From SZAS-103 sp964449135 (GTDB lineage: Bacteria > Pseudomonadota > Gammaproteobacteria > Xanthomonadales > Xanthomonadaceae), in contig CAYUXZ010000017.1 in the NCBI GenBank assembly GCA_964449135.1, positions 1 through 55,289 on the forward strand: a DNA stretch of 55,289 nucleotides, read 5' to 3'. Below, one piece after another: positions 34,677 to 43,625 of this stretch (the first letter of the stretch is position 1; each line of letters begins with the position of its first letter). A program made the translations under genes and the position numbers. The notes under the pieces were generated by a model. It was not told the origin of the DNA, made no database searches, and saw only the letters and a program-made list of their open reading frames with translations.

Positions 34677-35750
34677 TCAACCGCTCAGCACGTCCAGCAC
34701 GCTCCGCTCGGCGATGTCCTTCGCGATGAATGCGCGACCGATCCCGCGCCACAGGATCAGGCGCAACCTGCCGGAGACGTTCTTCTTGTCCAGCCGCATG
34801 CGTGCGAGCAATGCCGCCGGATCCATCCCTTCCGGAATCGCGACCGGCAGGTTCAGGCGTTCGAGCAGCGCGTCGAGCCGCGCGATGTCGATCAGCGGCG
34901 CGCGCACGAGTTCCGACGACAGTCGCGCAGCGAGCACCATGCCGATCGCGACCGCTTCGCCGTGCAGCAGCGTCCCGTAACCGGCCTCGGCTTCGAGCGC
35001 GTGACCGAAGGTGTGGCCGAAATTCAGCAGCGCGCGCACGCCTTGTTCGGTCTCGTCCTTGGCGACGATTTTCGCTTTCGCCTCGCAGCTGCGGCGCACC
35101 GCTTCGGCGAGCGCCTTGCGATCGTGCGCGAGCAGAGCGTTCGCGTTCTTTTCGATCCATTCGAAAAAACTGCGATTGCCGATCGCGCCGTACTTGACGA
35201 CTTCCGCGAGGCCCGCCGACAGCTCCCGATCGGGCAGGGTCGCGAGCGTGTCGGTGTCGGCGATCACCGCGACCGGCTGATGGAACGCGCCGACGAGGTT
35301 CTTGCCCTGCGGCAGATCCACCGCGGTCTTGCCGCCGACCGAGGAATCCACCATCGCGAGCAGGGTGGTCGGGATCTGCAGGCAGCGCACGCCGCGCATC
35401 CAGCACGCCGCGGCGAAGCCGGCGAGGTCGCCGACCACGCCGCCGCCGAGCGCGATCACCAGCGCGTCGCGGCTGGCGCCGTGCTGGGCCAATGCGGCGA
35501 ACACCGCCGCGCACGAAGCCAGCGTCTTGTATTCCTCGCCCGCGGGAATCACGTGCAGCGCGGCGTCGCAGCCGAGCGGCAGGATGTCGAGCACGCGCTG
35601 CGCGTACAGCGGCGCGACGTTGCTGTCGCTGACGACGAGCACGTGCCGGCCGAAGCCGATGTCGGCGAACGCGTCGGCATCGTCGAGCAATCCGCTGCCG
35701 ATGCGGATCGGATAGCGACGCTGCGCGAGTTCGACGTGCAGGGTCTGCAT
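34677..35750 (-). CDS. aroB: 3-dehydroquinate synthase
   Basis: 357 residues; second step of the shikimate pathway, NAD- and zinc-dependent. Motifs: VIPAGEEYKTL, IALGGGVVGDLAGFAAACWM, PTTLLAMVDSSVGGKTAVDL, GKNLVGAFHQP, ELSAGLAEVVKYGAI and the zinc His in LLNFGHTFGHALE and LHGEAVAIGM. The start is at ATG 35750, two bases after aroK. A 60-base gap separates it from the downstream WGR-hemE pair. Confidence 0.97.
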   Translation of the reverse strand: MQTLHVELAQRRYPIRIGSGLLDDADAFADIGFGRHVLVVSDSNVAPLYAQRVLDILPLGCDAALHVIPAGEEYKTLASCAAVFAALAQHGASRDALVIALGGGVVGDLAGFAAACWMRGVRCLQIPTTLLAMVDSSVGGKTAVDLPQGKNLVGAFHQPVAVIADTDTLATLPDRELSAGLAEVVKYGAIGNRSFFEWIEKNANALLAHDRKALAEAVRRSCEAKAKIVAKDETEQGVRALLNFGHTFGHALEAEAGYGTLLHGEAVAIGMVLAARLSSELVRAPLIDIARLDALLERLNLPVAIPEGMDPAALLARMRLDKKNVSGRLRLILWRGIGRAFIAKDIAERSVLDVLSG

Positions 35751-35752
35751 CG

Positions 35753-36301
35753 TCAGGCCGCTGCGTCGCTGCTGGTGCGCTGCCATTGCGCGGCGATCAG
35801 CGCGGACAGGCGCTCGGCTGCGGCCGCCGGCCCCGGACCGTCGGAGTCGAAGCGCAGGTCCGCGATTTCGGCGTACAGCGGTTCGCGCTGCTCGGCCAGC
35901 GCCAGCAGCTTCGCGCGGCGATCGCCCTGCGCGAGCAGCGGACGGCTGCGGTCGCGCGCGAGCCGCGCGAGCTGCGCGTCCACTTCCACGTGCAGGTGCA
36001 CGACGAAGCCGCGCTCGTGCAGGCGCCGGCGGTTCTCCGGATCGAGCACCGCGCCGCCGCCGGTCGCGATCAGCAGGCCGCTGTCTTCGCACAACTGTGC
36101 GATCAGCGCCGACTCGCGCGCGCGGAAACCCGTCTCGCCTTCGCATTCGAAGATCAGCGGCACCTGCGCGCCGGTGAGTTCCTCCAGGCGCCGGTCCGCA
36201 TCCACGAAACGCAAGCCGAGCCTGGCCGCGACGCGCGTGCCGATGGTGGTCTTGCCCGCGCCCATCGGACCGACGAAGACGAGGTTCGGAGCCGGATTCA
36301 T
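35753..36301 (-). CDS. aroK: Shikimate kinase
   Basis: 182 residues; phosphorylates shikimate. Walker A GPMGAGKTTIG, shikimate-binding FVDADRRLEE and FRARESALI, GGGAVLDPENRRRL, and lid Arg in RDRSRPLL. The start MNPAPNLVFVG at 36301 gives normal length; the upstream in-frame extension to 36367 has no ribosome site. aroK-aroB is the usual order. A TAGCAT hexamer ends seven bases before the ATG. Confidence 0.96.
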   Translation of the reverse strand: MNPAPNLVFVGPMGAGKTTIGTRVAARLGLRFVDADRRLEELTGAQVPLIFECEGETGFRARESALIAQLCEDSGLLIATGGGAVLDPENRRRLHERGFVVHLHVEVDAQLARLARDRSRPLLAQGDRRAKLLALAEQREPLYAEIADLRFDSDGPGPAAAAERLSALIAAQWQRTSSDAAA

Positions 36302-36308
36302 GCCTGCG

Positions 36309-36318
36309 ATGCTAACAT
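36309..36318. promoter_or_regulatory. Overlapping -10-like hexamers between aroK and dodecin
   Basis: ATGCTAACAT reads TAACAT on the plus strand (toward the dodecin gene, about 60-base leader) and TAGCAT on the minus strand (seven bases before the aroK ATG). The 79-base divergent gap has no clear -35 on either strand. Confidence 0.3.
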
Positions 36319-36380
36319 CGTGGCGCGCCCGATCCGTGCGATCGCGCGATCCGCCGCGCCCCTTCATTCAGGAGAACGCC

Positions 36381-36584
36381 ATGTCCGTCGCCAAGGTCAT
36401 CGAACTCAATGCGTCGTCCGTGAAGAGCATGGAAGACGCGGTGCAGACCGGCCTGCACAAATGCGCCGAGAGCGTGAAGAACATCAAGGGCGCGTGGATC
36501 AACGAGATCAAGGTCGTGACCGCCGACGACGGCAGCATCATGGAGTGGCGGGTCAACCTGAAGGTGACCTTCGTCGTCAAGTAA
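36381..36584 (+). CDS. Dodecin family protein
   Basis: 67 residues, the beta-alpha-beta-beta fold of dodecins (SVAKVIELNASSVKSMEDAV, then VKNIKGAWINEIKVVTADDG and WRVNLKVTFVVK). Classical dodecins form dodecamers that store flavin, stacking it with a Trp and contacting it with a Gln. Here the aligned Trp position is Gly (IKGAW) and the Gln position is Arg (MEWRV), so flavin binding of the usual type is doubtful. A good ribosome site (CAGGAG) precedes the ATG. Its last 8 bases overlap the convergent kinase gene. Confidence 0.9.
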   Translation: MSVAKVIELNASSVKSMEDAVQTGLHKCAESVKNIKGAWINEIKVVTADDGSIMEWRVNLKVTFVVK

Positions 36585-37389
36585 TCGGCATTCGATCCGC
36601 GTCGATGCGGATCGTCCGGTCCGCGATCGCCGGCAGCGTGCGCAGCGCCTGCCGGCTCACGCGCTCGAAGAACCGCACGAAGCGTTCGACGCCGTCGCGC
36701 CGCATCGCGTTGCGGCGCGGATGCGCGGCCTGCAGCGCGGCTTCCTGCTGCCAGCGCCATTCGGGCACGACCGCGAAGTCCGGCCCTTTCAGGAACAGTA
36801 GTCGATCGATGCGCGACCACAGCGGCGCATAGCTTGCGAGCGCGCGATTGCACCAGGCGCGCCACGCACCATCGGGATCGGCTTCGCGTTCGAGCGTGTT
36901 GAGCGGTTCGCGCAGGTTGTCGGCGTCCTCCGGCGGAACCTTGAGGAACCAGCCCTCGAATACGATCAGGTCGGGTCGGTGCTGGATTTTCGTCCAACGC
37001 GACGGCGGCAGGCGCCGATCGGCGATCTTGTCGAACCGCGGCAACGCGGTCGGCCGGCCTTCGCGCAACGCGTCCAGCGTCGCGCAGGCCAACGCCACAT
37101 CGTGAGTGCCCGGCGGGCCGCGCGTGGCGAGCAGCGGATGCACGCTGTGGCCCAGGTGCAGGCGCTCGCGCCGGCCGAGGTAGAAATCGTCTATGGACAG
37201 CGCGATCACCGACAGGCCGCGCGCACGCCCGAGTTCGACCAGTTGCGCGGCGAGCGTGGACTTGCCGCAGCCTTGCAGGCCGGTGATGCCATGGACGCGG
37301 CAGCAATGGGTCAGCGCGTCGTCGAGCACGTCGGCGACGAACGCCGGCGCGTAGCCTGCGGGCGCGGCCGGATGCGCGCGATCTGCCAT
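36577..37389 (-). CDS. P-loop kinase, D-glycerate 3-kinase-like
   Basis: 270 residues from ATG 37389 (ATG 37407 is an alternative that would overlap the pdxH start). Walker A GLQGCGKSTLA, LSIDDFYLGRRERLHL, RGPPGTHDVALA, LPRFDKIADRRLPPS, VFEGWFL and FLKGPDFAVVPEWRWQQE fit the plant/yeast-type glycerate 3-kinase (GLYK, YGR205w) family, related to phosphoribulokinase/uridine kinase folds. It would make 3-phosphoglycerate from D-glycerate; the substrate is inferred from family. Divergent from pdxH. Confidence 0.82.
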   Translation of the reverse strand: MADRAHPAAPAGYAPAFVADVLDDALTHCCRVHGITGLQGCGKSTLAAQLVELGRARGLSVIALSIDDFYLGRRERLHLGHSVHPLLATRGPPGTHDVALACATLDALREGRPTALPRFDKIADRRLPPSRWTKIQHRPDLIVFEGWFLKVPPEDADNLREPLNTLEREADPDGAWRAWCNRALASYAPLWSRIDRLLFLKGPDFAVVPEWRWQQEAALQAAHPRRNAMRRDGVERFVRFFERVSRQALRTLPAIADRTIRIDADRMPIT

Positions 37390-37405
37390 CGCGCGACAAT
37401 AGCGC

Positions 37406-37999
37406 ATGGACGATCTCTACGCCGAAGCACTCACACGGTTCCGCGACCTGCTCGAACAGGCCGCGGCCTCGGGCGATCCGGAGCCGACCGCGATGACGCT
37501 GGCAACCGCCGACGCGCACGGCCGCCCGTCGGCGCGCACGGTGCTGCTCAAGGGCTGCGACGAGCGCGGTTTCGTGTTCTACACCCACATCGCCAGCGCG
37601 AAAGGCCAGGACCTGCGCGACAACCCGCGCGCGGCGCTGCTGTTCCACTGGAAGCATCTGAGCCCGCCGGTGCAGGTGCGCATCGAGGGCCGGGTTGAGA
37701 TCGTAGATGACGCGGAAGCCGACGCCTACTTCGCCACGCGCCCGCGCATGAGCCAGATCGGCGCTTGGGCGTCGAAGCAGTCCAAGACGCTGGATTCGCG
37801 CGCGGATTTCGAGGCGCGCGTCGCGCAGGTCGAGCGCGAGTACGAAGGGCGTGAGGTACCGCGGCCGCCGGGCTGGAGCGGCTATCGCGTCGTGCCCGAC
37901 GGCATCGAGTTCTGGTACGCGGCGGATTTCCGCCTGCACGAGCGCTGGCGCTACGACCTTCGCGGCGGCGCGTGGTCGAAGCGGATGCTGTATCCGTGA
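37406..37999 (+). CDS. pdxH: Pyridoxine/pyridoxamine 5'-phosphate oxidase
   Basis: 197 residues; FMN enzyme that makes pyridoxal 5'-phosphate. Motifs: AMTLATADAHGRPSARTVLL, GFVFYTHIASAKGQDLRDNP, ARPRMSQIGAWASKQS-type (here ATRPRMSQIGAWASKQS), and the C-terminal WSGYRVVPDGIEFW with RLHERWRY. The ATG lies 16 bases from the divergent kinase start. A GACAAT hexamer ends five bases before the ATG. The stop overlaps the next GTG. Confidence 0.96.
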   Translation: MDDLYAEALTRFRDLLEQAAASGDPEPTAMTLATADAHGRPSARTVLLKGCDERGFVFYTHIASAKGQDLRDNPRAALLFHWKHLSPPVQVRIEGRVEIVDDAEADAYFATRPRMSQIGAWASKQSKTLDSRADFEARVAQVEREYEGREVPRPPGWSGYRVVPDGIEFWYAADFRLHERWRYDLRGGAWSKRMLYP

Positions 38000-38247
38000 G
38001 CGCACCAATGGCCGTCAGATCGGTCCGCCAGCTTTGGCCAATCGTTTTTCTGCTCCCTGGAATTTCTGCGCTCCTGATTACCCTGTGCGCTCAAGCCAAT
38101 CGTGGTTTGGTCTGGCAGTGGTGTGCGGCGCACTGGTGGCAACTGTTTTTCTTTGGAAGCGCCGCGTACCTCTGCGTGGGATTTGTCCGATATGTTCGTC
38201 GTATGAAAGATGGATCCGAAAAAGGGTCTGTAGAGCGCAACAAATAA
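37996..38247 (+). CDS. Small two-helix membrane protein, unknown
   Basis: 83 residues from a GTG overlapping the pdxH stop (ATG 38008 is an alternative). Two hydrophobic segments (LWPIVFLLPGISALLITLCA, then WWQLFFFGSAAYLCVGFV), with a short polar loop and a basic Lys/Arg-rich C-terminus. Base composition is clearly more A+T-rich than both neighbours. The stop shares a base with the next ATG (TAATG). No family recognised. Confidence 0.6.
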   Translation: MSAPMAVRSVRQLWPIVFLLPGISALLITLCAQANRGLVWQWCAAHWWQLFFFGSAAYLCVGFVRYVRRMKDGSEKGSVERNK

Positions 38248-39047
38248 TGGCTATCGGCCCGCGTCGCATCGTCTGCCTCACCGAAGAACCCACCGAGACG
38301 CTGTACCTGCTCGGCGAGCAGGATCGCATCGTCGGCATCTCGGGCTTCACGGTGCGACCGGCGATCGCGCGGCGCGAGAAGCCGAAGGTCAGCGCGTTTA
38401 CCTCGGCGAAGATCGACGCGATCCTCGCGCTGGAACCGGATTTCGCGATCGGCTTTTCCGACATCCAGGCCGACATCGCCGCCGAACTGATCCGTCGCGG
38501 CGTGGAGGTGTGGATCAGCAACCACCGCAGCGTCGAAGGCATCCTCGACTACATCCGCCGGCTCGGCGCGCTGGTCGGCGCGGGCGAGCGTGCGAACGCG
38601 TTGGCCGACGGGCTCGCGCGCGGCCTGGATGCGATCGCGAATGAAGCCGCGAAGCTGCAGCAAAGGCCGAAGGTCTATTTCGAGGAATGGGACGAGCCGC
38701 CGATCACCGGCATCCGCTGGGTTGCCGAGCTCGTGCGCATCGCCGGCGGCGACGACATCTTTCCCGAACGTGCGATGGAATCGCTGGCGAAGCAGCGCAT
38801 TCTCGAAGACCCGGACGAAGTCGTGCGGCGCGCGCCGGATCTCGTCATCGGTTCGTGGTGCGGCAAGAAATTCCGCCCCGACAAGGTCGCCGCGCGTCCC
38901 GGCTGGGGTGCGATTCCCGCGGTGCGCGATGGCGAGCTGCACGAGGTGAAGTCGCCGCTGATCCTGCAGCCAGGGCCCGCCGCGCTCACCGACGGCATCC
39001 AAGCGATCGCGCAGATCGTGCGCGACTGGTCACTGCGCCGCAGCTAG
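38247..39047 (+). CDS. Cobalamin-binding protein-like (BtuF/TroA fold)
   Basis: 266 residues with the helical-backbone metal-receptor fold (RIVCLTEEPTETLYLLGEQD, VSAFTSAKIDAILALEPDFA, VYFEEWDEPPITGIRWVAEL, AGGDDIFPE). It resembles substrate-binding proteins for vitamin B12, but no signal peptide precedes the domain and no permease or ATPase gene is near, so it is either cytoplasmic or depends on an unannotated upstream start, which I do not see. Coupled to the small membrane protein. The 3' end overlaps convergent proC by 18 bases. Confidence 0.82.
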   Translation: MAIGPRRIVCLTEEPTETLYLLGEQDRIVGISGFTVRPAIARREKPKVSAFTSAKIDAILALEPDFAIGFSDIQADIAAELIRRGVEVWISNHRSVEGILDYIRRLGALVGAGERANALADGLARGLDAIANEAAKLQQRPKVYFEEWDEPPITGIRWVAELVRIAGGDDIFPERAMESLAKQRILEDPDEVVRRAPDLVIGSWCGKKFRPDKVAARPGWGAIPAVRDGELHEVKSPLILQPGPAALTDGIQAIAQIVRDWSLRRS

Positions 39048-39911
39048 CTCCGCGCCGCGCGTCGTGGCGGCGGCAATCGCCTCGGCGATCAGCGCGTCGA
39101 ACCCGTGCCGTTCGAAGCAGCGCAGCGCCTCGGCAGTCACGCCGCCCGGCGAGGTCACGCGCCGACGCAGGGTCGCGGCGTCCTCGCCGGATTCGACCAG
39201 CATCCGGCCGGCGCCGAGGATGGTCTGCGCGATCAGGTCGCGCGCGATGTCCGCGGGCAGGCCTTGCGCGACGGCGGCGGCCTGCATCGCCTCGACCAGC
39301 GCGAACACGTAGGCAGGGCCGCTGCCCGAGACCGCGGTGACGGTGTCCATCAGGTTTTCGTTTTCGATCCAACGCGCGATGCCGACCGCTTCGAACAAAC
39401 GCGTGGCCTGTTGGCGCTGCGCCGGCGAAACCCGGGCATTCCCGAACAGCGCAGTCGCGCTCGCGCCCAGCAACGCGGGCGTGTTCGGCATCGCTCGCAC
39501 GATCGCGATGTCCGTGCCCAGCCAGCGCTCGATATGGGCGACGGGTATCCCCGCGGCGACCGACACGATCAACGGACGCCCGGCGTTCAGCGCGGGCGCC
39601 AGCGCGTCACAGACCGCGCGCAGAACCTGCGGCTTGACCGCGAGCACGCACAGATCGGCATCGCGCACCGCGTCGGCGTTGTCGGCGTGCGTACGCACAT
39701 CGAAATCGCGTTCGAGCGTGCCACGCAGCACCGGATCGGGCTCGGACACTGCGATCGTTCGGGGCGGCACGCCCAGCGACACCAGCCCACCGATCATGCT
39801 GCGCGCGACGTTGCCGCCGCCAATAAATGCGATGGATGCGGCGATGGGTTCGGAGCGATTCCCGGAAATCAGGGAGCGGTCGAGGAGCGTAGGCATGGGA
39901 TACGCATTCAT
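39030..39911 (-). CDS. proC: Pyrroline-5-carboxylate reductase
   Basis: About 293 residues from ATG 39911; last step of proline synthesis. NAD(P)-binding IAFIGGGNVARSMIGGL, VLAVKPQVLRAVCDAL, IVRAMPNTPALLGASATAL, the catalytic/oligomer motif AVSGSGPAYVFALVEAM and VTSPGGVTAEALRCFE. The frame is open to a GTG at 39956, and ATG 39896 is also possible; none has a ribosome site. Downstream of yggS in the same direction, the usual yggS-proC pairing. Confidence 0.93.
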   Translation of the reverse strand: MNAYPMPTLLDRSLISGNRSEPIAASIAFIGGGNVARSMIGGLVSLGVPPRTIAVSEPDPVLRGTLERDFDVRTHADNADAVRDADLCVLAVKPQVLRAVCDALAPALNAGRPLIVSVAAGIPVAHIERWLGTDIAIVRAMPNTPALLGASATALFGNARVSPAQRQQATRLFEAVGIARWIENENLMDTVTAVSGSGPAYVFALVEAMQAAAVAQGLPADIARDLIAQTILGAGRMLVESGEDAATLRRRVTSPGGVTAEALRCFERHGFDALIAEAIAAATTRGAELAAAQ

Positions 39912-39923
39912 GTTGCGGTGCGT

Positions 39924-39940
39924 CAAGCTTAGCAAGCTTG
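39924..39940. repeat. Perfect 7-bp inverted repeat between yggS and proC
   Basis: CAAGCTT-AGC-AAGCTTG forms a perfect 7-bp stem with a 3-base loop, about 13 bases upstream of the proC ATG on the minus strand. It may be an RNA hairpin or a protein site; no T-run follows. Confidence 0.5.
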
Positions 39941-39986
39941 AAGGATCGGCAGACACCGAATGGTTCTTTCGATATTCCGGCCAGCG

Positions 39987-40694
39987 CTACTCGCCCGGTT
40001 TTGGCCTCGCCCCGAACAACGCCGTGCCGATCCGCACCATCGTCGAGCCTTCCGCGATCGCAAGCTCGAAATCCTCGCTCATCCCCATCGACAGGGTGTC
40101 GGCGCCTGGATGGTCGGCTTGCAGCGCGTCGTAGAGAGCCTTTGCACGCCGGAACGAGGCGCGTCGAAGCGCGATGTCCGGGTGCGGCGCGGGGATCGTC
40201 ATCAGCCCGCGCAGGCGCAGCCGCGGCTGCGCGGCGATCGCGTCGGCGATCGCGGCGATCTCGTCTGGTCGGCAGCCGTCCTTGCTGGCCTCGTCGTCGA
40301 TGTTCGCCTGGATCAACACGTTCAACGGCGGCAACTCGTCCGGGCGGTGGCGCGCGAGCTCCGCCACGATCCGCGGACGGTCCACCGACTGTACCCAGTC
40401 GAACACGCGCGCGGCTTCGCGGGCCTTGTTCGACTGCAGGTGGCCGATCAGATGCCATTCCAGCAGCAGATCGCGCAGTTTGGCGTGCTTGGCTGCCGCT
40501 TCCTGCACGTAGTTCTCGCCGAACGCGTGCTGGCCCGCGGCGGCGAGGCGGCGAATTTCGTCGGCGCTGCGGGTTTTGGACACCGCGAGCAGGCGGATTT
40601 CGACGCGACGTGCACCGGTCGGCGCAACCATGGCGGACTCGCATGCACGGATGCGGGCGAGTACGCGGGCGAGCGGAGCGATCGGGTCGCTCAT
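39987..40694 (-). CDS. yggS: YggS/PLPBP family PLP homeostasis protein
   Basis: 235 residues, single-domain PLP-binding TIM barrel. Motifs: RLLAVSKTRSADEIR with the PLP Lys, FGENYVQEAAAKHA, WHLIGHLQSNKAREAA, QSVDRPRIVAEL, and LSMGMSEDFELAIAEGSTMVRIGTALFG-type end (phosphate-binding). Helps keep free PLP and amino-acid pools balanced. Head of a yggS-proC unit divergent from pilT, as in Pseudomonas. Confidence 0.95.
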   Translation of the reverse strand: MSDPIAPLARVLARIRACESAMVAPTGARRVEIRLLAVSKTRSADEIRRLAAAGQHAFGENYVQEAAAKHAKLRDLLLEWHLIGHLQSNKAREAARVFDWVQSVDRPRIVAELARHRPDELPPLNVLIQANIDDEASKDGCRPDEIAAIADAIAAQPRLRLRGLMTIPAPHPDIALRRASFRRAKALYDALQADHPGADTLSMGMSEDFELAIAEGSTMVRIGTALFGARPKPGE

Positions 40695-40735
40695 GTCGGT
40701 ATCCGCGGAAGTGCGAACGATCTGTCCGGAATCGT

Positions 40736-41176
40736 TCAGTGCGGCGGATGCGTCTTGCCGCCCGGCGGATTGGCGTCGGCCTTCTTCTGTTCCTCGGCCG
40801 GATCGCAGGCGCCGACGGTTTCCTTTTGGTCAACGACCAGCTTCCATCCGTGGCTGGTTTCGGTTTCCTTGCGCGCACCGAGGTAATAATGGGTGCAGGG
40901 CTCGATCTTCATGACGAAGGTCTGTGGCTTCGTCGGGATGCCCCGTGGCTCATTCGCCGGCCCGGCGATCTGCAGCCAGTGCGGCCCCGGAGTGACGCGA
41001 GCGGGATTCTCGTGTTGGAGGTCGCCGTCCACGGCGATGACCGTCACCGGATAAAGCTGGAGATCGGTTTTGGTCTTCGGAACGCCGTCGAGGAAGGATT
41101 GCGGAGCGGAGGAAGCCGCTGCGGCGGAACTTGCGAGAAATACCAGGATGGTTAGCACCGGAAGCAGCTTGTTCAT
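40736..41176 (-). CDS. Small exported protein of unknown function
   Basis: 146 residues with a signal peptide (MNKLLPVLTILVFLASSAAA). The mature part has a compact beta-rich segment (LQLYPVTVIAVDGDLQ, then RVTPGPHWLQIAGP and TFVMKIEPCTHYYLGARKET) and a charged, Pro/Lys-rich His tail. The segment resembles PEGA-like or carbohydrate-binding beta domains only loosely. Two Cys (EPCTHYY and GACDP) may pair. It lies 41 bases before yggS on the same strand. Not recognised further. Confidence 0.75.
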   Translation of the reverse strand: MNKLLPVLTILVFLASSAAAASSAPQSFLDGVPKTKTDLQLYPVTVIAVDGDLQHENPARVTPGPHWLQIAGPANEPRGIPTKPQTFVMKIEPCTHYYLGARKETETSHGWKLVVDQKETVGACDPAEEQKKADANPPGGKTHPPH

Positions 41177-41297
41177 GACGACTCCTGCGCGGGGAAGGCG
41201 CTAGCGTACACGCGCAGGCGTTCTCGTGGCGGGAGCCGTGCGGTCATCTGCGCTGGGCGTTCCTGGAACCGTTACGGCGACGTCTCGACGGGCTGGT

Positions 41298-41324
41298 TTG
41301 ACAGGCACGGAATAGGGCTATACT
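41298..41324 (+). promoter_or_regulatory. Candidate sigma-70 promoter for pilT-pilU
   Basis: TTGACA (41298-41303), a 15-base spacer and TATACT (41319-41324), 38 bases before the pilT ATG, in the 186-base divergent gap. Both hexamers are near consensus, though the spacer is short. Confidence 0.55.
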
Positions 41325-41362
41325 CAGGTCGAACCTGCATTCTAGGCGGCAAGGGGACTCGC

Positions 41363-42400
41363 ATGGACATCGCTGAGCTGCTGGCCTTCTCCGTGAAGAA
41401 CAAGGCGTCCGACCTGCACCTGTCGGCGGGTTTGCCGCCGATGATCCGGGTGGACGGCGACGTGCGCCGGATCAACATCCCCGCGCTCGAACACAAGCAG
41501 GTGCACGCGCTGGTTTACGACATCATGTCGGACAAGCAGCGCCGTGACTTCGAGGAATTCCTCGAAGTCGACTTCTCGTTCGAGATCCCGGGCCTGGCGC
41601 GGTTCCGCGTCAACGCCTTCAACCAGAATCGCGGCGCCGGCGCGGTATTCCGGACGATTCCGTCCGAGGTGCTCACGCTCGAAGACCTGGCGTGCCCGCC
41701 GGTGTTCCGCGAGATCATCCAGCAGCCGCAGGGACTGATCCTGGTGACCGGGCCGACCGGCTCGGGCAAATCAACGACGCTCGCGGCGATGGTGGACCAC
41801 GTCAACAAGCACGAGTACGCGCACATCCTCTCGGTCGAGGATCCGATCGAGTTCGTGCATACCTCGCAAAAATGCCTGGTCAACCAGCGCGAGGTGCACC
41901 GCGATACCCACGGCTTTAACGAGGCGCTGCGCTCGGCGCTGCGCGAGGATCCGGACTACATCCTGGTCGGCGAGCTGCGCGACCTGGAAACCATCCGCCT
42001 GGCGCTGACCGCCGCGGAGACGGGGCACCTTGTGTTCGCGACCCTGCACACGAGTTCGGCTGCGAAGACGATCGACCGCGTGATCGACGTGTTCCCGGCC
42101 GGCGAGAAACCGATGGTGCGCTCGATGCTGTCGGAGTCGCTGCGCGCAGTGATCGCGCAGGCGCTGCTCAAGAAGGTCGGCGGCGGCCGCATCGCGGCGC
42201 ACGAGATCATGATCGGCATCCCCGCGATCCGGAACCTGATCCGCGAGGACAAGGTCGCGCAGATGTATTCGTCGATCCAGACCGGCCAGGCGCAGGGCAT
42301 GATGACCCTCGACCAGTGCCTGCAGGACATGGTCAAGCGCGGTCAGGTCACCAAGCCGACCGCACGCGAATACGCGAAGGACAAGCGGCTGTTCGACTGA
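41363..42400 (+). CDS. pilT: Twitching motility retraction ATPase PilT
   Basis: 345 residues; hexameric ATPase that retracts type IV pili. N-terminal PAS-like domain (MDIAELLAFSVKNKASDLHL), Walker A GPTGSGKST near residue 130, Asp box around HILSVEDPIEFVH, Walker B-type REDPDYILVGELRD, His box TAAETGHLVFATLHTSSA, and the PilT-typical C-terminal AIRNLIREDK. GGGGA-like ribosome site upstream. Followed by pilU after 43 bases. Confidence 0.97.
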   Translation: MDIAELLAFSVKNKASDLHLSAGLPPMIRVDGDVRRINIPALEHKQVHALVYDIMSDKQRRDFEEFLEVDFSFEIPGLARFRVNAFNQNRGAGAVFRTIPSEVLTLEDLACPPVFREIIQQPQGLILVTGPTGSGKSTTLAAMVDHVNKHEYAHILSVEDPIEFVHTSQKCLVNQREVHRDTHGFNEALRSALREDPDYILVGELRDLETIRLALTAAETGHLVFATLHTSSAAKTIDRVIDVFPAGEKPMVRSMLSESLRAVIAQALLKKVGGGRIAAHEIMIGIPAIRNLIREDKVAQMYSSIQTGQAQGMMTLDQCLQDMVKRGQVTKPTAREYAKDKRLFD

Positions 42401-42443
42401 AAGCAGGGGACAGGGGTCAAGGACAAGCAAACGGAGTCAGGAC

Positions 42444-43595
<1,152 letters not shown>

Positions 43596-43625
43596 GCGCA
43601 AGCGTCCACGCGGGGCGCTGCGTGC

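Noticed and set aside
37389..37407. Kinase start at ATG 37407
   Set aside because: It would overlap the divergent pdxH start; ATG 37389 gives a normal N-terminus.
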